Made by a program: the position numbers and the translations under genes. DNA of 64,000 bases from Certhia americana. Its lineage: Eukaryota > Chordata > Aves > Passeriformes > Certhiidae. A model generated the notes under the pieces. The model saw only the letters and a list, made by a program, of their open reading frames with translations. It did not search any database and was not told where the DNA came from. Each line of letters opens with the position of its first letter. The stretch's first letter is position 1. Below are positions 38,601 through 50,964 of this stretch, in pieces. The stretch covers positions 75,141,001 through 75,205,000 of the forward strand of contig CM031858.1 of assembly GCA_018697195.1 (NCBI GenBank), written 5' to 3'.

Positions 38601-41600
38601 ATAAATGGCATACAATTTGAATTCATTTCCATTATTGATAAAGTACATTGCACACAGTTGTTTTGTTTTATTTTGCCTTGCATTCCTTTGTATTCTGGAG
38701 TGCTAGTCTGTTTTGCTACTAGATTCTGAAACATGATGTTATGGAATTCTTCAGAAACTGCATTAAAACCCAGTTTCACGTTCTGTTTCCTTGGTATGTA
38801 AACCAAAGACTAAGTATCTCTGTCTCATTAGTGTTCAAAAGCAATATGTTTATTGCAGATTACATGTGTGCAACCAGCTTCCCTTTTGGTTAACAGACCT
38901 ACGCATTTTATTTGTTCATATGGACAGTGCTTATGGCTCCTTGATTTGTCATGATTAGCAAGCAGTACTTTCTGATTTTATTGCCATTTATGAATGAATT
39001 TGTGCAATTTATTCACCATAAGATATTCTGTCAATAAAAACATGTTTACATTTATAACTCCAAAATGTTGATGTTACATGGAAGTTCTGCTTCACATATA
39101 GACCACGATGGTTACTATCAATTCTACAGTTGATTCTAATATTCATATTGTTTTCAGATCATTTAAATTATTTCCTTGTTTACTTTACATCATCAAAATC
39201 AACTAGAAAGTATTCCAAATAGACCAATTATGAAGTGATAATTTGTTATAGAAGTAGATGACAAGATCAAATGCAAGTATTTCTTTAGGTCATAAATTTT
39301 AAAAAGAAAACACATAAATACTTTGAATTTTTTTTTTTTTTAAAGCACTAGATATATATCAGCAGAACTTTGCTTTATATACAGTGTTGTGGATACAGTG
39401 GAAATAGCTGGCAGAAGTGAAACTCCATGCTATATCATTCTGCCTTGCTTAAGAGCTGCAAGTACTCAAATGCTCATGTTAACACATGGATAACATAGGG
39501 TTATTTTCCAATCTGTAGTCACTTGAAAATTATCTTTTCTTTCAATAAATATTTCATCATTTACAGATTAAGTAGCATACTTCATTCTTTAGGTATAATT
39601 AGTATTTTAGTTATTTTACATTTTTTATTCTTCATTTATTTTCTTAATTTCCATTGGAGGCAGTGGTGTTGTACAATGTTCCCAGTGTCAGGTAACACAG
39701 CACCATCTATCTCACTGCTGAGACAACCTCTTCTGATCTCTCACAAGCTTCTGGAGTACTATATTCAGAGCACAACCTTTGTGCAACCTGCAGCCTTCTA
39801 TGTCATACAGACTGTGCAGTTTTCATGCTACAGCACCAAGACATAATTCCTAGTGAATGATTAGGGGCACAGAAGAAAGATTATTTAAAAGGTTTAAGAC
39901 TCTGTGTAGCATCGCTTTTTTCTACCATCACTATATGCCATAAATGTCAATAAAAACTTGGGAAGTGAGAGGCTGAATAAAATTCAAACACTTATAGGAC
40001 AATAAGATGAAAAAATGAGAATATAATATAAAATAATCCTAAGGGATTAGTATTAGTTGAAAATGTGGGGATATCTTCTCATGAACTTGTACAAGATTCA
40101 AAATGTCTGGACCTTACTTATCTGGAAATTCTGTAAAAGGCTCAAAACAGGAAGAAGGTGCCTGAGACAACAGACTAAAATTGCTATGGAATTCTCAGCG
40201 CACTCCTAAAATGTGATTTTGCAAAGACGAAACGCAACATCTGCTTTTGTGACAGGTTACATCAAAACAGAATTAAAACAAATTTAAAAAATAAATAAAT
40301 CTGGTTTTAAAGAGATTAAATGTCAGTGGACTGGATATCTTCTTTGAAAAGCTGCTTATGATAGCTCTCTATTTTTTGATTGAAAAAAGAATAGTACTAA
40401 CTTTTAGATAAATTATGTCTAAGAATTGTATATTGATTTTTCCCCCTCTGGTAATTTTTTTTTTCTGTCACAGAAACTAAAACCAATATAGTTTTTTTGC
40501 CAATGCCTGATAAAAGCAGTACTACTTAAAAATTACTACCAGTATTTACAATAGAATATTCATATTAGAAGAAGAGATTAAAACTGTGGTTTAATTTTCT
40601 TACTTAAGTGTCAAATTTGAAGGTGTTTCAAATATCATTTAAATAAAACCAATACACACTCTTTCTTTCTCCTTATTTTAAGACATCCTGGCAAGAGTTA
40701 TACAGAAAAATGTGTCCCATTTTTGCACTTGGATCTGATACTAACAACTAAACTTCAGACAACTAAATCTTATCGCGGTAAGTACACAGGGTGTGTCAAA
40801 TCTACCTCAAATAATTCTTGAAAATAATAATCTGTTCCTTAGTAAATATCAATCAATCTGGCAAGAACCTAAAGCATAATGTGGTACTGAGAACAAACTC
40901 TTTTGTGGTTGTTCTATTTCCTTTCCAACACATGCCATTTGCATTACACTCAGTATCAGAGACAGCATAATTAATTTATGCTGACATAGTGGTGTTACCT
41001 TTGCTTATCCTCGAAAAGCACTAAAAGTCTAAGCCCCTGTAGAGTTTCGCCACTTGCACTGTGAGCTCTAAAACAGGCCTAACAATTTAACAACAATATT
41101 GTGGTTTCTGCAAAACTGCAGAGGAAATTAGGAAGGAAATACACAGGGAAGGGCATAAAGGGCAATGTGATTTTTAATTTTGTAAGCCGCTTTCATCCAG
41201 TTTTGTGTTAAAATACGATGCCAGATAAAGTTACTAGTAGCAAAAATGACATGAGAAACCCAAATTGAAAAGTAATTTAAACCTGAAGTAAATTGTCCCA
41301 GTGGAATAAGCAGTAATTTTGGTTACACCTCAAAAATCCCTCAGCATCTAAAGGGTATTTTCAGGCTCTTAACTGTAATAAGTGTCTGGGGTCACCTTCA
41401 TGTTAAGCTTGTTGTGACTTTCCTTGGCGAACTGTTGAGAGAAACCTAGAGAATCTCAAAGAAGAAATGTTGCAAAATTTAATCTGTTGATACTCTTTAT
41501 TTCTTTGGGAGAAATGTGTCAAGTGCTATGAACAAAATGGCATTTAACTTATTAATAAAGTTATTATCAGTAGTTCTGGAGTCTTGACTTTTTATTCCAT

Positions 41601-41983
41601 GGCACTAAACTGGGCAATCAATTGCCCAATCTGAAGTCTACCAAGGACACAAGGTTGTTCTTTGCAGTAGCACTTGCTAAGGTTCATTTGCAGTAAAGGA
41701 TGCAGTAAAAGTGGAGCAGACCCAAGAAAAGTGCAGTGCTTAGTAATGACTTGTGAGTAGGTACAGGTATGGCTATAATGGCAAAGATAAAATACTAGAA
41801 GAATGTAGTATCCACAGAGATTTTTGAAATCAGAGAGATTTATGTGATTTCCTTTTTATATTGGTTTAATTTAATCTCTTTTATATACTTAATTAATCTT
41901 CCAGTGGTAATGATAAAAATATGCTGAGCAAATTAGTTATAAACCATTATATTAAATACACAACCTTGTTAATGGTGGGGGAT
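35666..41983. other. 6.3 kb of anonymous AT-rich DNA
   Basis: No gene or repeat family recognised. The 107-codon frame at 39,523-39,846 plus has no domain that I recognise. Several T/A runs occur, for example near 37,949 and 39,330. Confidence 0.4.
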
Positions 41984-42036
41984 GGGAAGGTTTGGGAAGG
42001 GAAGGTTTGGGAAGGTTTGGGAAGGTTTGGGAAGGG
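41984..42036. repeat. G-rich decamer minisatellite
   Basis: About five copies of a GGGAAGGTTT unit, one shortened. The strand is almost pure purine except for the TTT triplets, with repeated GGG and GG runs. Confidence 0.9.
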
Positions 42037-43695
42037 ATTCCAAAAATAATTTTTTACATTCACTATTTAGAGGAGGTGTAGCCTTGGATTCAATTACAAA
42101 ATGGTTACTGAGAAGTAAAATCAGTTGTTTTGCCAGTTCTGAATAGCCAGTGGCAGAGTGCAAAAACATGAAAAAGCTTAGAGAAGCATTATTGTACAAT
42201 ACCAACATTTGTTTCTCTCTCACTACTACTCTACCTTTTCTATACTGTGTCTTTAAACCACTGTTAGAGTTTTTACCTTTTCTACCACTTCTCTTGAAAT
42301 AGGAAAATATTGTATGATACATAAAAAATATTTAAATAAAATACTTATTTATTAAAAATCCCTATTACAATATAATGCAAACTGAAGTGGAATGATCATG
42401 CTTCATGTGGAGATACTATGCTTGGGGTTTTGGGGTTTTTTTTTGCAAAATGGGTTTTCTAGTCTCTTTTAAGTTAAAGAAGGTCTCTGAAATCTTAAAA
42501 ACCAATACTCTCTGCAAGCATCTGAGACTATTGTTTTTGCTTAAATTGAGAATTGGATTGGTGAACAAGTTGCTGATAAGGATTTGCCTGGCATTCTGGG
42601 CACTTGCTTGAACCTGACTACCAGCATCAATGTGCCCTTTTTGTCTCATCCATGTGCTGTGGGATGGGACTGTTCCTGATGAGGCACCTGCTTCCCTCCA
42701 TCTCGCTGTCACCTTTGGCTCCTTTCTCCCTTTTTATCAGGGAGCACCTGCTATTGCTGTCACTTTAGAGGATCATGCTCTAGACAATGAATAGATATTT
42801 GAAACTCCTTACTTACTAAGATCATTTAAACAAGATCTGGTACATCAGATCTCCTAAATCTTGATATGTGATCAGTTCCTGCCTGGGTGCTGGCAGAAAT
42901 TCACATTGTTAGGAGCTTTGCAGCGAGGTCTTCAGCTGGAGAAAGAAAACCTTCCCAAAACACATCTTAGCGGGATTCTTACATTCAGTTTGGGGTCCCA
43001 TGGTCTTATGGGATCATGTATGTTCTATTGCTATTGATAAACTGTGTACAAAACACCCCATGCATTAAGTAGGTTCAAAAGACCATCCTAGGCGACCATT
43101 TCTGCATCTGCAGGAGTAATTTCTAAAGCTTATTTAGAATCACTTTATCTAACTAAACCTAAATCTATTCTGCAATAAGAACTTTCTCAGAGAATCATGG
43201 GAGCAGCCAGATTCATCATCCCAGATGTTAATCAATACATGGAAGCACATGGAGTCACTGTGAACTGACCAAATGCACAACAGAGATAATAACCTGTGTT
43301 ACTTGAATTTTCTACCTCTTGCAGCTATTTCCTAGCTCTTGCAGTAATTGGTGAAATTAGTGAATTAGAGTAGTGCAGCTGAGTAAATCCCCTTGTCTCA
43401 AATTAGTCAGTGCGATCATCTCAGCAGAAACTGGCCAGAGTTCTTTGACCAGCCAGGGAATTGCTGAGTGGACGTGGGCATAGCCATATCTACCTATACC
43501 ACAAGTGCAGGACAAATGTGAATTTCATATTTATATAATATTTCTAACTTAAATTCTTTAGATCTTGCCACAACCAGGTGTGAAGTTTAAAATATTTAAG
43601 AAATAAACCAAAAACACTAGGTTTGTGTTTGTTAGGAATGTTTCCTCTCTAAAACTAAAAAACTTTCATTAATACAAAATAAAGATGAACTTTCA
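42037..43695. other. anonymous sequence
   Basis: No gene supported. Composition is slightly less AT-rich between about 42,600 and 43,500, with no recognised repeat ends. Confidence 0.35.
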
Positions 43696-43699
43696 GCAT

Positions 43700-45180
43700 C
43701 CTCATCATTACGACAAATTAGAGAGATGGGCAATCACCAATTGTTTGAAATTTAACAAAGACAAGTGCTAGATTCTGCCCCAGGACAGGGCAACCCTGGA
43801 TATGTGGATAGAGCGTGGAATGAGAAGCTGGAAAGTAGCACTGTGAAAAAGGACCTGGGGGTCCTGGTGAATGGCAAGTTGGACATGAGCCAGCAGGGCC
43901 CTGGCAGCCAGGAGGGCCAACCCTGTCCTGGGGGACATCAGGGACAGCATGGCCAGCCAGGCAAGAGAGGGGATTGTCCTGCTCTGCTCTGAGCTGAGGC
44001 AGCCTCACCTAATTCCTGTGTGTAATCTTGGGTGCCACAATATAAAAAAGACATTGAGCTCTTAGAGAGCATCTCAAGGAGGGCAACTGTTAGGAACCAA
44101 GAAGTCAGTCCCTCTCTGAATCCCTCAGAGGGTGAGAAAAATGTAGAATTTGAGCTAAAGCCTTTAGAGAAACTAAGATGTATTAATCCACATAAGTAAA
44201 TCTAAGTGTTAGTATTAAATAAGTAAGTTAGAAATAAGCCTAAGTAAGAACAAGCCTTCATGCTTTCTAAGTTACTTTAGTAGAAGCAGGATGCCAGCTG
44301 CCTGAGTAGAAGCAGAGGGACGATGCTCTAAAGTCCAGATAAAAGTTCAGTGCTTCACAGATATGACTAAAACACAGTAGATAATTGATTTGCATTTTCT
44401 AGATAGAATTAAGAGAGAACATGTACACACATACAACAATTCATGTAAAAATACACAGAGGTGTGCAAGAGCTGACACTGTACTTCATATGTTAAAGAAT
44501 AATTTTAATAGGTGTAGAGAAAAGAAAATTGCTTTAGTATCGTGTTTTTAGCTGATTGGTCAATTTAGGGTTAAAACCCGACCATAGAAGCCTGCAAAAA
44601 TCATCCTGCATTCATCCTGACCTACCTACCCTGCAGCTTTGCTTTGTTTTGCTTTGCTTTGCTTGCACGAGACCACGGAAGAAGACAGAAGACAGAAGGC
44701 CACACGGTCCTGCCACTGCCCAGAGCTGTGAGCCCGAGGGGTTTCACGATCCCTGCCTGCTGCTCAGGACTCCTGGCCTGGGCGGCCCAGGGGAACTCCA
44801 GCAGTTCCCTGAAGCCTCACCCTGAAACAGCTCCTGCCTGCTGACACCAAGAATGCCGCACGGGAGGCCTTGGAGAATTCCAGTAATTCTCTGAGGCTTC
44901 ATCCTGAAGAGTCCTTTCGGCAAACTCGAGCTGTGACTTCAGACTGATGCACTTAAAGACTGATGCTTTTATTCAATAAATAACTTTATAGCACCAATTC
45001 CTGCCTCAGTCAGGCAGGAGTCCTCAGTCTGGCTCCCCCAAAAACACATTACCAGGCAACAAATCTGGTGAAGAGCCTGGAAGGGAAGCCCTGTGAGGAG
45101 CAGCTGAAGTCACTTGATCTGTTCAGCCTGGAGGAGATTGAGGGGAGACCATCTTGTGGTCCATCTCTAACTTTTCCTAG
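43700..45180 (+). mobile_element. CR1 LINE, plus strand, split by an LTR
   Basis: CR1 landmarks occur in order. AGAGAGATGGGCAATCACCA starts near 43,720. The C-terminal ORF2 part follows (GACCTGGGGGTCCTGGTGAA, GGCAAGTTGGACATGAGCC). The UTR segment runs up to GGAGGGCAAC at 44,087. After a 967-base LTR the CR1 resumes directly with AAATCTGGTGAAGAGCCTGG at 45,061 and runs on through GAGGAGCAGCTGAAG and GTTCAGCCTGGAGGAG to about 45,180. The extreme 3' end is lost. It belongs to the same subfamily as the minus-strand copy at 56,126-57,063, sharing the stretch around the ATGGCAAGTTG landmark. Confidence 0.9.
44088..45054 (+). mobile_element. solo LTR, 967 bp, perfect 6-bp target duplication
   Basis: Starts TGTTAGGAACC and ends ACATTACCA. 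GGCAAC is present on both sides (44,082-44,087 and 45,055-45,060), and the surrounding CR1 reads through when the block is removed, which fixes both ends. A reverse CCAAT motif (ATTGG) near 44,556 and an AATAAA at 44,985-44,990 set the plus orientation. A (CTTTG)n microsatellite at about 44,636-44,665 lies within it. A 6-bp duplication fits betaretrovirus/ERVK-type integration better than 5-bp ERVL. The 89-codon frame at 44,556-44,825 is part of the LTR. Confidence 0.9.
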
Positions 45181-47104
45181 TTGAGGAGTTTTTCATTATT
45201 GGAAGTTTCAACTGTTCTTGCTACTACTGATCGGCTTCATAAGAAAAGACCACAACATGAGGTTCTTGTTAAGAAATGGGATTGTTTCTGCCCTGTGTGT
45301 TAGCAGTGATTTTTGCTATCATGTCAGAATCCTTGGGAAAATAACTACTTTGTTTCATAATGGGACTACAGAATCAAAATTACTCCCCAAATCTAGTCCA
45401 AATCTAGGGAAATGACAGAATAAGCAGTATATTCAGCCCACTTTTCCACTGTTTCTCTCTTTTTCCTCCACTTCCTCAGTCCCAAATGAGCCCCTTTTCC
45501 TTGGCTTTTAGAAGCTATGGAGTATTCCATCACATATCAGGAAAAGCTACATGAAAGCTGTCGCAGTCAGCTTTTAGCAAGCAGTCTGAAAAGTTTCTGG
45601 AGAAATAATTAATGAAGGCAGAAAGAAAGCTTAGAAAAGGAAGTCTGAACTACTTGGAGCTAATCTATTACTTGAAAGTGTCAGCAGCAGCAAAAGTATT
45701 ATCTACTGTTTGCAGCAGGACTGTGGATACATGTCATGCCTAGACTCTTACTTTACTTACCCTAGTACTCCTCTCAAGGGTTGGCTTTATTACTGTGATT
45801 AAATCAATGTGCTTTAAAGAATTTAGATTTTTCATTTCTGGCCACTGTAGTCATAATTGATACTATGATCTCAAAAGACTAGACAAAACTGAATTTTGCA
45901 ATCAGAAGTAGAAAGGCATATGAAAGAAATATGAATTTTGGGAGCAGAATGACAATTGATAAACCTTTCTCCTTTCTGCCCACCTAAGGGACAAGGCTTT
46001 CATTTTCCCTGGAAGAGGTATTCATTAGGGTTACACCAACAATAGTCTGCAGGACTGAGATTCAAACCCATTGTATTCACACCAATTCCAAGGAGATGCT
46101 GCTATGCTCAGTGTACTAGTAGCATGTTGCTATTCTGGGGAAATCCAAACTTCTGTCAAAAGATTGATGCAAGGCTGTTTGCAGTGGCAGCAGGACTGAC
46201 AGGAGTACCTGTTAATGAGGGTGTTTTCTTACCCTCACCAATCTACCTGGGACAAGTATTTGTCTATTGCAATAATGCCAGCCTAATTTCAGTCAAAAGG
46301 AGCAGGACTTTCTGCTATTCAAGCAGAAGATTCAAATCAGTATTAACTTTGTTAATGCATTTCCTGGGAGACAAGAAGTAAATTATTAGGTGAATTTAAG
46401 AGCTTAATAATTACATCTTTCTCTTCTCTTAATTTTTTCATGAGGTAAAATGGTTTATATTTATGGGTGATCAATTCTTTAACATATTAATTTAACTGCT
46501 GTTTCAATGCCTTTTTGTTGAAACCTGTGCAACCTTGTTTAAAGCAGTTGAAAGAAAAGTTTTAAAATCTACAGTTCAATTATAGTTCTAAAAATAATGC
46601 TGAAGACCATGTGTCATTCAGTTTGAGGTTAATACAAGTAAATTCAAGTTTTGACAGGTTGGATCACCCATGTGCAAAAAAGGTCATGTGCACACTCATT
46701 TTTTCCTGACATTCCAGGGTCCAATTTATCTTTTTAAATATTACCATCTGCTGAGATTTCACAGTTTATCTTAGACATCTCACCCAGGATACACATGATC
46801 CAGATACAGACCGTAAGGGAGGTTCACATCACCCCGCAACAGCAGACAGAACCAGACAAGACACATTGGAAGGGATGAAGTAGAACAGCTGAGCTTCTGA
46901 TGGCGACTCGATGCAACAACAGCCTCTGCAGTGACTGACAACTATCCTGAGAAAGCTGCATGGCAGGACTTGAGTGCAATGATGGTTGGATTGAAGAAAT
47001 GGGCATGAGTTTAACAGTGCATTTGGGAATGAACTGGGAAAAAATACTTGCTGACTAGGTGGAACACCTCCTCTACAGGATTGTGGATGACCCAAATTAG
47101 AATC
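45181..47104. other. anonymous sequence
   Basis: No gene supported. The part from about 46,790 to 47,100 is less AT-rich and could be more of the CR1 that follows, but I see no convincing CR1 landmarks in it. Confidence 0.35.
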
Positions 47105-47902
47105 AAGGGTCCAGAGGGTTGGGCTGCTATGTAAAGGAGCTTAAACAGAAGACATTACAATGACAGAAATCTGATAAAGTGTTAAAATGGTAAACACTGA
47201 GTCCTGCATCATGACCAAAATAATCAAAAACCCCCAGTACTGGCTGGACATCAAGTGAGTAGAAAGCAGTTTGGTAGGAGAGGGGTCCTGGCAGGCAGCA
47301 AATCAGTACGAGCCACCAGTGTACCCTTGCAGCAAAGAAGGACAGCAGCACCTTGGGCCGTGTTTCCTGCCAGCAGGTCCAGAGAAGTGATTGATTGTCT
47401 GGCTCCCTTTGACATTTGTGACACTACACCTGGAGTGCTGTACCCTGTCTTGGCTCTCTTCACCATCAGACATTGATGTGCTGGAACCAAACCAGCAAAG
47501 GTTTACCAAGGAAATCAGAGCACTTGACATTTAACTTATGACGTGAGGAGCGGCTAACAGAAGAATTTGGTCTTAGCAAGAGAGACTAAGAGGGAGGTCT
47601 CATAAATACCTTTAACAAGCTAGTGGAAGCATACAGAGAGCCAAGCTTTCCTAGAATGAGATTCAGTGGACACAGTTTACAACATGGGAAAGTCTCAATA
47701 TATAAAAGGAAATCTATTTTCATTATGAGGGTGATAAAATTGGCTTCCCAGAGAGCTTGCAGATGTCTGTGAATATATTCAAAACTAGACAGGATAAAGC
47801 CTTAATTTACATGGTGCAAATTGGCTCATTTTGAGCAAGAGTTTGGACAAGATGACCTCCAGAGGTTTATTCCAACCTAAGTTATTTTCTAGGTAATGAT
47901 TC

Positions 47903-47906
<4 letters not shown>
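47105..47906 (+). mobile_element. CR1 LINE 3' end, plus strand, diverged
   Basis: Degenerate CR1 landmarks: ACACCTGGAGTGCTGT near 47,428, then GAGGGTGATAAAATTGG, TTCCCAGAGAGCTTGCAG, TATTCAAAACTAGACAGGA and GATGACCTCCAGAGG. It ends TTCCAACCTAAGTTATTTTC and TGATTCTATT, directly followed by an A-run. Many substitutions make this an old copy. Opposing short frames at 47,251-47,530 are by-products. Confidence 0.82.

Positions 47907-47933
<27 letters not shown>
47907..47933. repeat. poly(A) run of 27 at the CR1 end
   Basis: The run follows the CR1 terminal octamer remnant. CR1 does not normally carry poly(A), so this is more likely secondary microsatellite growth. Confidence 0.9.
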
Positions 47934-47937
<4 letters not shown>

Positions 47938-50900
47938 AAACCAAAACCAAACAAAACAAAGAAAAAATGTGAACTTTTATGAAAAAGGAAGTAGTGGTTT
48001 CCAAACAGTAAGAACTGCAATATTCTAGCAGTACTGAGAGTTTGAGATTCAAGTTGAGAATTTTTTCCTGACACACCTTTATTTTATTTTCTTTCTTTAA
48101 AAAATCAATTTTATGTTCTTGACTGATTATCTTCAGAAATACAAAATATTCCAGATCTTGCAAAAAGAGAGCAGGCAGACATTTACAGGCAGCAAACACA
48201 GAGAGAGTGTGAACTGTTAGCAGTCTTTTCAGTTTGTTTTGTGGGACTGGTCTGTCATTGCTGTATTGCATAGGTAAACAACTGTGTATGTGAGCATAAG
48301 GAATAGAACTTCAGTGTAATTTTGTTCTCCTGTATATGTAGAAAGCAGGGATAATTTGATGAAATACAAAATTAAATAAAACAAACTGCTCCCTCTGCAT
48401 ATGCTCTTTTCATGCAAAGATCACTATATTCAATTACACCCTTTTAAAAATTATCAAGTATCTCAAAACCAGAAAAAAATTGCATTTTTCCCATCTGTTG
48501 TACCTATTTAAATCTATAAAGTAGATAGATTTGAATTTTGCAAGACAGAAAGAACAGAGAAACACTCTGGCAAGCACAGTCCATAATAGATGGGGATTAT
48601 ACAACTGTTAATCTAGTTGACAAACATATATTTAGAATTTATCCCGAACTTTTCAAAGGATGCAGCTTCATCTTCACTATAATGCAACAGGGGAAAAGGG
48701 CTTAAGTGAGAAATACAGGAAAAAACAGGCTTCAGCAGAGATCAACATATCTAAGAAAAAATTTACTGAATTTTCACTAATTTTACTAATCAGTGATGTG
48801 CTGATAGATTTCAAGTATGTGGTCTGATCATCACTACCATAACAGGGTTGTCCTTTTGGACCACTCCCTCTTTTCCAAGTTTAGTTGGCACAAATAAAAG
48901 TACATTCATATACTACCATAGTTCATCTTTCTAAACAATCCTGATCTCTTCTTTATTGTAAATTCACAAAAAAAATATTGAAATGGGGCAATTTCCTCCA
49001 TAAAAAAAAGAATATATTGCGTGAGTCAAGAAAAATTGGAGTTTCTGTCAGATTTAAAGAACTCTGACTTCTAAATAACACTAGTTATGTATATAAAGAC
49101 AACCATATTTGTCTTAATTAAGTGACAGTTTTAAAAATATCTCCTTAACATAATTCTTAAAATTCCCAGGATTCTTCATTTTTATGAATATAAAATTCTT
49201 TGCATTTTAGGAAGACAAGTGGCAATAAAATTTTTTACATTTCCTTAAAGAATTTGTGCAGTTACAAATTGCTTTTAGCTTTATAGAATTTTTAAATTGC
49301 ATGTTCGTTCATACTTTGCAATTTCTCAATGCTCTCACTAAGAAACAATTTACTAAGAATTTTACTACATCTTATAAAGAATTTTGCAGCTTATGGCACT
49401 TTTAGCCCTGTTTTAAATACATTATGTATCTCCTCACATGGGAATTAAGACATCAAAGTGGCTGAAATTTGCAATAGACCCTTAGCAAAATGCAGTACAT
49501 ACACAACTGTTGCCTGTTAAAATGTTGCAGAGACAGAGATGCGTGCTATTGTCCTAATGAAGGACCAAAACAAAGTCATGGGGCTTTTGAAATAAAATGG
49601 AAATACTGAGTAAAAGCAGATAAGAGTTTCATGCAGGCAGTAGATTGCATGCTGTCAGAAGGAATGTGAAAAAGTACTTGTTTTATCCAACCCAAACTGG
49701 AACCAAAAGAAAAGTAGAGTAATTTTCAATGTAACTTAGTAAAGCCTATTTTAGGAGATGATAAAGGCAAAGCTCGGAGCCACACATTATATTTTCACAG
49801 CTTTACTCCACTGAATATAAATTGTGTTTAATGGCTTTATTTCACACATATTCCAATTGACTTAGGGGCATGGCCTGCAAACAAAATGGCAGTACTGACT
49901 TAATAGTCTTGCATTTCATGCTCCTCTTAACCACTAGGACTCATTTTAATCATCTCACCTCATTGTCCAAGAGAAATATTATCACACACAGAAAAAATTG
50001 CTGTCTAGGCTGCACATTGAAGATCAGTATTCATCACACTATGCAGAAAGCTAAGACCAGATTCAGGAGAAAACTTCAGCACTCCAAATTACTTTGCAAT
50101 GAGTTTTTAGATACTAAGCAGAGTTATTATTGGCTCTCCTAAGTCACAGTTTTGAAGAGGAAAAATATATTTGCCAAGGCAAACTTACTGATTGGCAAAC
50201 CAAAGTTAGGGAACTCACTGAATATGAAAGGCCAGTTATATGTGGTATAAAATTACCTAAGCATTGTTTGCAAAAGGAAATTTGTCTTTTCAAATTCCTG
50301 TGGGCAATTGTGACACTTACAGAGGACATGATTTTTAATATGGAATTTATGCATAACACCTCTGGTATGTTATACATTGAAAAAATAGTAATTATGTGGA
50401 AAAAAAAAAAAAGACAGCAATTAAACTTACTGGCTCATTTAAAGAAAATGAAAATCCTACTGCTGAAGGCGATAATATTCCAAAGTTCATTTTAGTGAAA
50501 TAATTCAATTTCATATGTTGGATAACTTAAATTTAGTAAGTAATATGTATGTGGGAGAAAAATGGTAGTTTCCCCAGAATTATATTTTCTAGTTGAAGTG
50601 GCACCAAATTTTATTTATGAAACTATTGTGCTGTTTTTGGATTTTTACCCAAAATCTAAGTATCTTTAACAATCTTTCCACACAGCTATAAAGGCCTCTA
50701 GAATGCACTCACAAATAAAGAAAAATGCATTCTGTAACCAGAAAAAAACCCCTGAACTTAATATAAGCAAAAAACCCACAAAATTAATTTTAATTAATTT
50801 GTGATTTAAAATCTGCTTACTCAAGCTTAAACAGAAAATTACAGTTTTATGTTAATTTTGTGCTTCCTTCCAACCTACTATTCCAAACTTAACATCTGCT

Positions 50901-50960
50901 GGGAAAGTATCATGATGAGACTCCTGAAATGCATGTAGGATAAATTCCTAAGCCAGGTAA
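47934..50960. other. anonymous AT-rich sequence
   Basis: No gene recognised. Frames of up to 121 codons (50,130-50,495 plus) lack any family motif and lie in strongly AT-rich DNA. An A-run lies at 50,399-50,412. Confidence 0.4.
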
Positions 50961-50964
50961 TAAA

